Positions 1 to 6,406 of a DNA stretch of 30,316 nucleotides are shown here, piece by piece (the stretch's first letter is position 1; each line of letters opens with the position of its first letter). The stretch comes from Emiliania huxleyi CCMP1516 (taxonomy: Eukaryota; Haptophyta; Isochrysidales; Noelaerhabdaceae): positions 1,253,134-1,283,449 of the forward strand of contig NW_005201392.1 in NCBI RefSeq assembly GCF_000372725.1, in the 5' to 3' direction. Made by a program: the position numbers and the translations under genes. A model generated the notes under the pieces. The model saw only the letters and a program-made list of their open reading frames with translations, searched no databases and was not told where the DNA came from.

Positions 1-478
1 CGGGTCACGCCCGGAAAAGGTCGGGGCGGTTGACGGCCGCCGGCGACCTAGCACGGCGCTGCACGCCGCCGAGACGCCGCCGAGAGCCGCCGCCGGCTGC
101 GTCGCGACCGCCGCCGCGCGGCTCGCGGCGGTGGACCCAGCATCTCCGCTCGGCGCCGCCTATATACTCGACCGAGACTCGGGTCACGGCCGGGAGAGCG
201 ACGGGGCTGGTAGACGGCCGCCGGCGACCTAGCACGGCGCTGCACGCCGCCGAGACGCCGCCGAGAGCCGCGACAGCCCCTGTCGAAACCGCCGCCGCGC
301 GGCTCGCGGCGGTGGACCCAGCATCTCCGCTCGGCGCCGCCTATATACTCGACCGAGACTCGGGTCACGGCCGGGAGAGCGACGGGGCTGGTAGACGGCC
401 GCCGGCGACCTAGCACGGCGCTACACGCCGCAGAGACGTCGCCGAGAGCCGGCGCCGGCTGCGTCGCGACAACTGAGT
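1..478. repeat. 181-bp tandem repeat, about 2.6 copies
   Basis: Copies begin at 1, 180 and 361 with CGGGTCACG and continue through GACGGCCGCCGGCGACCTAG. The first two are full length (179 and 181 bp) and the third fades at about 478. The first copy differs by small indels and substitutions; copies 2 and 3 are nearly identical. Each full unit holds the AT-rich block CTATATACTCGACCGAGACT inside very GC-rich DNA, which resembles a TATA box with a downstream start region. Whether it acts as a promoter is inference. Reading frames across it are periodic and look like by-products of the repeat. The window edge cuts the array, so its true size is unknown. Confidence 0.85.
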
Positions 479-1223
479 CCGCGCGCCACGCGCGGGCGAG
501 GGGAGCGGCGACGGGTCGGCGGGCGACGAGCCGCAGCAGCTGCGCCTAAAAATGAGGTGGCGGCGGGAATAAAGCGTCATCTGCCGTGCGGGGAAGCGAT
601 CGCCGCCCTCGAGCGCGCCGCGCCTCATTTTACACCCAGTCCGTCCGAACCAACGCGACAGCTCGGTGCGCGCGCCGTGCTCGCGCGGCGGTGAGGGGGG
701 TGGCGATGTGGGCGGTGCCGGCGGCGAGCCGCAGCAGCGCAACGGCAACGAGAGCGCCGGAGAGGAGGCGCTCAAGAAGTGGCGCATCTCAATAGCGCTG
801 CACCACGGCGGAGACTTTGGCAGAGTGGACATCGCACTCGGCAGCCTACTCGAGCTCGGTGCTGCACGCCGCTGCTGTCTCGAGCGAGGCTGAGCGCCCA
901 ATGAGCAATGTCGACCAGCCGCCTGAGGGGAGGGGTGGGATGCGAGAGGTCGGGGTGGAGGGCAGGTGGCGGCCGCTGGGTCGGGGGAGGGTGGGCGACG
1001 CGGTCTCGGGCGGCAGACGGCGCCACGAGGGCGCTCCGGAAGGCTGGAGCGCCGGGGGCCCCAGCCCTCCGGAAACTGTGGCCTCGCCACTCCGGAAAAC
1101 GCGGATTTGGGGGAAAAGTCTCTATACACACCTGGAGGTAGCCCGCTCCCGTCGCACTTCCGTCGCCGTGTGTAGAGCTCAGCAGGACTCGCTCCACTAG
1201 CCAAGCCGCTGCCACCGCGAACG
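479..1223. other. Gene-poor 5' flank of the renalase-like gene
   Basis: I see no convincing gene here. Two segments (about 500-545 and 680-745) share a degenerate motif ending GCGAGCCGCAGCAG, so this looks like an old duplication. The 86 bases before the ATG at 1224 probably hold the 5' UTR. TCTATACACACC near 1117 is the only AT-rich core-promoter-like string close to the gene. No function can be assigned. Confidence 0.4.
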
Positions 1224-2792
1224 ATGTCACCGCCACGCGTGGCCGTCATCGGGGGTGGCGTCGCTGCTTGCTCTCTCGCGCACGGACTGCGCGACAGCCT
1301 CGCCTCCAGGGCGGTGTCCCTCCACGTCTTTGAGATGGGCAGAGCGTCGGGAGGTCGAGCGGCGACGCGCGGAACGCGAGACGACCCCGGCCTTCGAGTC
1401 GACCACGGCGTTCCCGCCTTCGCCGCGCTGACGCCTGAGTTCGGCGCCCTCTGCGAGAGCCTCGTGGCCGCCGACGTGCTGCGACGCTGCGACGGCGACG
1501 GCTCAGCCTTCGGCGTGCTGCGGAGCTCCGGCACTTTTGAGGCGGAGGACGCGGCCGGTGCCCCGACGAGGTATCGGCCACCGGTCGGCAAGGGCATGAA
1601 CGCTCTCTGCGACGGCCTGCTCGGTGGCGAGTCCACGCTCGCCAACTTCACGCCCAGCACGATGGTGACGAAGGTCGAGCCGGTCGCAGCACAGTGGAGG
1701 CTGACCTCGAAGGGCGGCGTCGACCTGGGTACTTTCGACTGGCTCGTCGTCTCCTCGACGGGCCTCGCGCACCCTCGCTGGCGCACCACCTTTGGCGGAG
1801 AGCCTCCCCTCGTCGAGGCTGCCGCGGCTCTCGGCGACACTGCGCTCGACGCAACCCTCGCCGCCCTCGTCCCGCTGCAGTCCAAGCCCGTCACGGCCGC
1901 CGCGCCCTCCGCGCTGCGCCGAAGCGGCGACGCGCCCCTCTCTCCGAGCCTGCTCGCCGCCTCCCTCATAGGCTGCGATGCTTGCATACGGCTCCGACGC
2001 GGCGGCCGCGTGGGCGTCGCTCCCCTTCTTCAAGGCGCAGGTGGAGGCGCTACCTCGGCGCTCTCTCGGCGCTCTCTCGGCGCTCTCTCGGCGATCACTC
2101 GGCGCTCTCTCGGCGATCTCTCGGCGACATCTGTCGCCGACATCCCCCCTTCTTCGAGGCGCAGGTGGAGGCGGACCCCGTCCTCTCTCGCATCGTCGTC
2201 CAGCGCGTCAGCCAAAGCCTGACCGCCGTGGTGCTGCACTCCATCCACGAGCTAGCCACATCTCGGGCACATCTCGGGAGATCTCGGCTGTATCTCGGGC
2301 ACAGGTGCTGCACTCCACCCACGAGTTTGCCCGCTCGGCGGCGCACGTGTACGGCGCAACCTCGACCGCCGCGCGCATCGCCGGGGCAAAGTCGGACGCG
2401 GGCGAGGAGGCGCGCCGGAGGGCGGAGGGCAAGCATCTGCCGTCAACGCGCGGCCTCTCACACCGGCAGCGTGCGCCCTCGCGTAGGGACGCATCCTCGA
2501 CGCGATGCTGGTCGCGGCGGAGAAGCGGCTGGGTGGCCTGCTCGGTCCTGCGGCGGCGATGCGCAGCCCGGCCTGGGGCCCGCACCTGCACCGCTGGGGG
2601 GCGGCCTTCCCGGACGCGCCCCTCCTGCCCGAGGGTCGGGCCGTGGTCCCGAGCGCGCGGGTCGCCTTCTGCGGCGACTTCGTGGAGGGCGGCGAGGGGC
2701 GAGGGGGCAGCGTCGAGGGCGCGGCGCTGAGCGGGCTGCGCCTGGCGAAGGCGCTGCAGCGCGAGATCGGGGGACTGTGCGGCGCGGATTGA
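1224..2792 (+). CDS. Renalase-like FAD-dependent oxidoreductase, five exons
   Basis: Proposed exons: 1224-1889, 1972-2040, 2165-2230, 2305-2427 and 2487-2792, about 409 aa, all joined in phase 0. The N-terminus has a Rossmann dinucleotide-binding loop (GGGVAA, residues 10-15), an acidic residue after strand 2 (E37), the SGGRAATR block (42-49) and VDHG (59-62), the order seen in renalase and related NAD(P)/FAD amine oxidoreductases. The last exon carries the HRWG and VAFCGDFVEGG...EGAALSG blocks that close the FAD site in this family. The frame moves between exons, so splicing is needed. Introns 1-3 are GT-AG. Intron 4 is ambiguous (GG-AG or GC-GG give the same mRNA). The substrate is unknown: animal renalase oxidises isomers of NAD(P)H, but that cannot be transferred here. 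The gene converges on the minus-strand gene at 3167. A second renalase-like gene starts at 6407. Fold and family are confident; exon 4-5 borders less so. Confidence 0.82.
1890..1971 (+). other. Intron 1 of renalase-like gene (82 bp, GT-AG)
   Basis: The exon 1 frame ends in a complete CCC codon before GTCACGGCC. CCTCATAG precedes GCTGCGATG, which opens the next exon in phase 0. The family's conserved sequence continues only in the new frame (AAMLAYGSD), so the intron is needed. Unlike introns 2 and 3 it shows no flanking duplication or internal tandem repeat. Confidence 0.7.
2041..2164 (+). other. Intron 2 with 28-bp flanking exon duplication
   Basis: The 28 bases at 2022-2049 recur at 2146-2173 with one mismatch (CTTCTTCAAGGCGCAG|GTGGAG versus CTTCTTCGAGGCGCAG|GTGGAG). 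Both contain GCAG|GTGG. The first copy supplies the donor, the second the acceptor, so splicing restores one copy and the frame (FFKAQ|VEADPVL). The inside is built of CTCTCGGCG units. The 124 bp are not a multiple of three, so retention would shift the frame. Confidence 0.75.
2231..2304 (+). other. Intron 3 with 27-bp flanking exon duplication
   Basis: GTGCTGCACTCCATCCACG (2231-2257 for the full copy) recurs at 2305-2331 with three mismatches, so the duplicated exon lies exactly at both splice borders. Splicing ACCGCCGTG|GTGCTGCAC gives the frame LTAVVLHSTHEFARS. The inside holds four ATCTCGGG-type units of 10-11 bp. At 74 bp this is a very short GT-AG intron. Confidence 0.75.
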
Positions 2793-3166
2793 TGACGACT
2801 CTGGTGCCTTTGATCTCATCGTTGCAGCCAGCGTTTGGCGCATATGGCGGCGCCCTGTCTTCTCCTGCATGTGCATGTGCATGTAGCATATCTGAGCATG
2901 TGTGCACATGTACATCAATCATCATGTTCGATGTTGTTGTGTGTGCATGTGCATGCCAAATGCAAAAAATAGGAGGAAGTGCACAGACTACACGACACAA
3001 ACGCCCACGCAGAGGCCCCCTGCATCAAGGAGGGGGGGCGAGGGGCATCTGGCGACCCTTGCCACATTCTCTTCATTATGTGCAAAACTTTTAATTTACG
3101 AAAGAGCCGCGTACATTCGGCACTTGGGACAGATAGAGATCTTGCGCTCTGTGCGTCTTGCAGTCC
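2793..3166. other. Tail-to-tail intergenic region with TGCATG cluster
   Basis: This separates two convergent genes, so it should hold both 3' ends. From 2866 to 2965 it is unusually AT- and TG-rich, with repeated TGCATG and TGTGCATG words and a short GAGCATGTGTGCACATGTACA palindromic stretch. Such words could be 3'-UTR or RNA-processing signals; that is inference. No AATAAA is seen. An AT-rich patch (TTTTAATTTACG) lies near 3090. Confidence 0.4.
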
Positions 3167-3919
3167 CTATTCCTCCTCCTCCTCCTCGTCCTCGTCCTCG
3201 TCCTCCTTGTCCTCCTCCTCGTCGTTCACTCCCCATTCCGCGCAGTCGCAGCAGCAGTGCCGGTGGTACCCACATCCTCCGCAGGTGGAGTTGCAGCTCC
3301 GGTGGTACATCTTGTGGCAGCTGGAGCACGCCTGTCCAACGCCCTTGTGCCCGCCAGCGGCATCAGGGTTGAAGACGCCGCATCCTCGGCACTGCCACAT
3401 CGACAGCTGACCATGCTTCTCAGCAAACCAGTCGTGACGCGCCTGCTGAGAGGTCTTCGTCCACGCCTGCTCAGAGGGCCACCGCTCGATCCTGGCATCG
3501 ATGAAGCACGCCTCACACGCTTGCTCCCAATCCGGCACGCGTGTCAGCCTCTCGCAAATCATGCACTTCTGCGACACGCCCAGCTGCAGCAGGTTGCGGC
3601 CGCTCACGAGCTCGAGCGAGTGCACTCGCGCTTTGTTGACACGTGCGTTCGGAAGGGAGTCGCCGATTTGAATTTCGTCGAGAAGAGCGGCCGCGACCAT
3701 CTTCGGCACCGGCACTCGCAGTCTCGGCCACGCCGCCTCCACCGCAGCCTTGTGCGCCTTGTTCAAGACGGCAGCTCGCGAGAGGAAGTGCGCATCGCCC
3801 TGCGCTGCCATGCCGTTGAAAATGGACTCGCAGAGGTCGGTTGGGAGGTCGGTCAGTCCAAGCGGATGAGCCTCCGCGTACGCGACTCGGACGGCGCGGC
3901 GCGTCAGGACCTGCCCCAT
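3167..3919 (-). CDS. Cys-rich protein with F-box-like N-terminus and acidic tail
   Basis: Uninterrupted frame of 250 aa from the ATG at 3919 to TAG at 3167-3169. Residues about 24-67 (LTDLPTDLCESIFNGM...) have the leucine pattern of an F-box-like helix bundle, a weak resemblance. Two Cys groups follow: CMIC...CEAC at about 119-138, then CRGC...CSSCHKMYHRSC, CGGC and CCCDC at about 177-226, which look like treble-clef or PHD/RING-like zinc sites. The last 15-18 residues are almost all Glu/Asp, coded by a TCC trinucleotide tract (3170-3222), so tail length may vary between strains. A plausible role is a substrate adaptor or zinc-binding scaffold, but I do not recognise the family. It converges on the renalase-like gene. 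Confidence 0.68.
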   Translation of the reverse strand: MGQVLTRRAVRVAYAEAHPLGLTDLPTDLCESIFNGMAAQGDAHFLSRAAVLNKAHKAAVEAAWPRLRVPVPKMVAAALLDEIQIGDSLPNARVNKARVHSLELVSGRNLLQLGVSQKCMICERLTRVPDWEQACEACFIDARIERWPSEQAWTKTSQQARHDWFAEKHGQLSMWQCRGCGVFNPDAAGGHKGVGQACSSCHKMYHRSCNSTCGGCGYHRHCCCDCAEWGVNDEEEDKEDEDEDEEEEEE

Positions 3920-4810
3920 TTCTTGCAAGACTAGCAGGTTGGCTCGCTAGTCGCTCGCCGGGCCCGCGCAGCACGCGCGGGCCTTTTTTGTGGTTGATAA
4001 AGTGGCACCTTCGACATTGCACTTGGAGCACTTGGAGTGCCGATTCCGTTTCTCGAGGTTCTCGAGGTTTTCTTTATAGGAGAGAGAGTTGTATTGTCTA
4101 AATTCTTTATGCTGTCCTCCTATTTTTACTATTTAGGATTCCTAAGCTTAAAGGCCCGCTAAACGCGCGAGGCGGTGGCGGCGGTGGTGCGGGGGATTGG
4201 CAGGGGAGGCGGCGGGATTGACAGGGGATGGGGCGGCCACGAGCGGAGCGGCGGCGAGAGGGGGGGCGGCGGCGAGGGCGCGAGGCGCCAACGAGCGAGG
4301 AGCCCGCGCCATCAGAGGGACGCGCCGCTGCGAGATGGAGGGCGGCGGTGACGGAGGCAAGGCGCGAGGCGGCGGCGGCGGCGGCGGCGGCGGCGGAGGC
4401 GGCGGCGGCGGCGGCGGCGGCGAGAACGGCGGCACCGAGTTGTACGGCGGCACGTCGTTCCTGGCGCTGGTGGTTTGAGGTCGGCATCGTCCAGAGTTCG
4501 GTCGACGAGTCGAGAGCTTCAGCTGGCCGAGGGTGCCACCTTTGTGCTCTTTGTGCACGAAATGGGAAATATATCTCTTTGATCTGAATTCTCTCTGCCG
4601 CCATCCCATCCCCCCCCCCCCAAACCGGTTGCCTGTCCGGTTGCGCTTTTGTGTGCTCGCGGGGGAGGAGGACAGGGTCCGTTGTAAAAAGAAAGAAAAA
4701 AGACCAGAGAGGTGTAGGGAGGCGGGAAAAGCCAAAAAAGCCGTCAAAAAAGCTCTCTCTCTCAAAAAGCCGGCCAGCCTCCCGTTACGCGATTGCTCGC
4801 GAAGCGCAGC
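3920..4810. other. Intergenic region with GGC tract and short shared motif
   Basis: Upstream of the minus-strand gene lie a GCGCGGGCCTTTTTTG stretch and an AT-rich patch (about 4070-4145). At 4019-4040 the motif GCACTTGGAGCACTTGGAGTGC matches the terminal repeat of elements at 20319 and 29304. Frames across 4197-4587 encode only Gly, Ala or Pro runs driven by the GGC tract; I do not call them genes. 4609-4620 is a C run, and 4684-4780 is A/AG-rich. Confidence 0.4.
4364..4422. repeat. (GGC)n trinucleotide tract
   Basis: Almost pure GGC for about 58 bases, interrupted by GGA near 4397. It would encode polyglycine on the plus strand and polyalanine or polyproline on the minus strand. Replication slippage is expected, so length is probably variable. 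Confidence 0.9.
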
Positions 4811-5185
4811 ATGATGCGCGGCCAGCGTGGGAGCAGGTCGGCGCCGACGCTGCCAGAACTAAGACGAGACCGCGACCGACGGCGGGCCGTGCTGGCGAGC
4901 ATCCGCGCTGCTGACGACGGGCTCGAGACTGCCCTTGAGAGCGACGAGATCCTCGCATGCTTTGAAGAGGCGCTCGGCGAACGGCAGCCAGATATGGGAA
5001 CGGATGCTGCAGCAGGGCGAGAGGCGAACGCCGAGAGTGCGGAGGCCGCACCGCGACTGGAGGCTGCAGCAGAGCACAGCAGAGGGAACATTGCCCTCTT
5101 CCTCTTCTTGGAGGTGTCACGGTCCTCTGGGCGTTCATCTGCCTCTCGAGCGGCCGCGTCGCAATCACACTCGCCGCCGTCTTAA
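4811..5185 (+). CDS. Small hypothetical protein, 124 aa
   Basis: The frame runs from the ATG at 4811 (a second ATG follows directly) to TAA. The start is basic (RGQRGSRS, RRDRDRRR). The middle is charged, helix-prone and probably coiled (LESDEILACFEEALGERQPD, residues about 47-66). A hydrophobic patch (IALFLFLEV) lies at about 94-102, then a Ser/Arg-rich tail. The amino-acid make-up is more protein-like than other frames here, and an AG-rich leader precedes it. I recognise no family. It could be an exon of a longer gene or non-coding. Confidence 0.35.
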   Translation: MMRGQRGSRSAPTLPELRRDRDRRRAVLASIRAADDGLETALESDEILACFEEALGERQPDMGTDAAAGREANAESAEAAPRLEAAAEHSRGNIALFLFLEVSRSSGRSSASRAAASQSHSPPS

Positions 5186-5263
5186 TCCCTCGGTGTATTA
5201 TTATTAACAACGAAGGCGCTCTCAAGAAAAAGACAAGAAAGACGAGTCTCGAGTGCGGGGCTG

Positions 5264-5445
5264 GGCCCTGGGGCCGTCAGGCTGTCAGGTGCTGTCACAG
5301 GCGGTGCTGTCAGACGCTGTCGGAGCTGTCAGAGCTGTCAAGCCGCTGCTGCGGAGCTGACCGCCTGTCAGAGACGTAGGGCCGGTGCTGTCAGGTGCTG
5401 TCAGGTGGTGCTGTCGGGGTGGCGGGTGCTGTCAGGGGAGGCCTG
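5264..5445. repeat. Degenerate GCTGTCAG minisatellite
   Basis: About fifteen copies of GCTGTCAG or GCTGTCGG at roughly 10-bp spacing, sometimes as GAGCTGTCAGAGCTGTC. The period is close to one DNA helical turn. It lies just past the 3' end of the minus-strand gene that ends at 5432 and overlaps it slightly. No function is visible. Confidence 0.8.
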
Positions 5446-5752
5446 CGTTGCCTGCGTTATCCCTCCTCCTCCGCGACTCCCTCAAGGCCGGCCGAGCCTC
5501 TTTCCACCCAGTGAAGAGCTTCCTCAGCCACTCGATGTGTTCCTCTCTCTTCATTATGCGCGCCGTAGCCTCATCGTTGAGCTGGATCCTCTGCACCGCT
5601 CCCGTCGCCGCCTCGGCCACGACTTGCAAGTTCCTCGTGACCCCGGCGCCAAGGTCCCTCCGGCTCTTCTCCGAGAGATCATCTACCAGCGCCGGCAACA
5701 CCCCCCCGCGACGGCTGGGGCTAGTGCATCGTACTTCGTACCCGTCCTCCAT
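5432..5752 (-). CDS. Hypothetical coiled-coil-like protein, 106 aa
   Basis: Frame from ATG 5752 to the stop at 5432. After an Arg/Gly-rich start (MEDGYEVRCTSPSRRGG), residues about 22-97 are charged and helix-prone (LVDDLSEKSRRDLGAGVTRN; NDEATARIMKREEHIEWLRK), consistent with a coiled coil. The first 24 codons and about 165 bp upstream recur inverted at 11310-11544, where the frame soon diverges, so only the promoter and start were copied. AT-rich DNA (AAAATAAAAGGGATAAAAAG, about 5799-5818) is the likely core promoter. No family recognised; it may continue past the stop by splicing. Confidence 0.45.
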   Translation of the reverse strand: MEDGYEVRCTSPSRRGGVLPALVDDLSEKSRRDLGAGVTRNLQVVAEAATGAVQRIQLNDEATARIMKREEHIEWLRKLFTGWKEARPALRESRRRRDNAGNAGLP

Positions 5753-5916
5753 CCAGCACCCTACACGCTATAGCGTCAGGCTATGACTTTTTGCCGAAAA
5801 TAAAAGGGATAAAAAGCGGTATCCGGTAAGCGCCAGCCCCGAGGCAGAGCCCGCAGCCGCCGCGAATAATGACGCACACACGCACACACCGATATGGGGC
5901 GCGCCAAACCCATTCT
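5682..5916 (-). repeat. 235-bp sequence, inverted copy at 11310-11544
   Basis: This holds the upstream region and first codons of the minus-strand gene starting at 5752. The reverse complement recurs at 11310-11544, right after the N gap, with about ten differences. The copies end together at TGGTAGA on one side. The other edge at 11310 is cut by the gap, so the repeat may be longer. Confidence 0.9.
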
Positions 5917-6142
5917 CCCATTTGACAATGCACAGGAAATGCTCGCGCATGTGTGCGATGTGCGTTCATGCCTCTGACACACACATACCCCAGCCACACT
6001 TATGACACTTATCACCCCAATGAACACGCCAGTGAGGGAGGGCGAGACGATCGAGGGGTCCCGTACCACGCGGAATCGACCCTATCCAGTGCTCAAGTGC
6101 TCAAGAGGAGACCGCAGCCAGTGAGAGTAGATCCACACCGCA
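5917..6142. other. Spacer without a supported gene
   Basis: Contains CA-rich stretches (ACACACATACCCC) and short words such as GTGCTCAAGTGCTCAAGAG. Frames crossing it are short and low-complexity. It is the distal upstream side of the minus-strand gene at 5752. Confidence 0.3.
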
Positions 6143-6368
6143 GGGTTCCGGCTCCTACCCGGATAGGGGGTCTGTTGGCACTGACTCGCGCCAAAACGCC
6201 CTACCTACCTACCTATCCCCAGGCCGCGCAGCGAAGCGAAAAAAGATGAAAATAGGCGGTACCTACCTATTGCAGGGCCCTTTTGGGCCAAACACGACCA
6301 ACCTACCTACCTATCTGGGAGGGGCCAGCCAGTGTGCAGACCCCCTATCCGGGTAGGAGCCGGAACCC
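6143..6368. repeat. Foldback or MITE-like element, 32-bp perfect inverted arms
   Basis: Arm 1 (6143-6174, starting GGGTTCCGGCTCCTACCCGG) is the exact reverse complement of arm 2 (6337-6368), 162 bp apart. The interior has CCTACCTACCTAT words near both arms. GGAACCCTGC recurs just outside arm 2 at 6381. No target duplication is evident. It ends 38 bp before the ATG of the fusion gene, so it lies in that gene's promoter or 5' UTR and could form a hairpin in the transcript. Confidence 0.75.
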
Positions 6369-6406
6369 GGCCCCCCCCCCGGAACCCTGCTCGCGGCGGA
6401 AAAGCC

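Noticed and set aside
410..1987. Long minus-strand open frame of 525 codons
   Set aside because: It is Arg/Ala/Pro/Ser-rich, crosses the tandem repeat and lies antisense to the renalase-like exons. It fits the GC-rich shadow of the real gene.
4107..4765. Polyglycine, polyalanine and polyproline frames around the GGC tract
   Set aside because: All frames on both strands stay open over the repeat, and composition is set by the tract alone.
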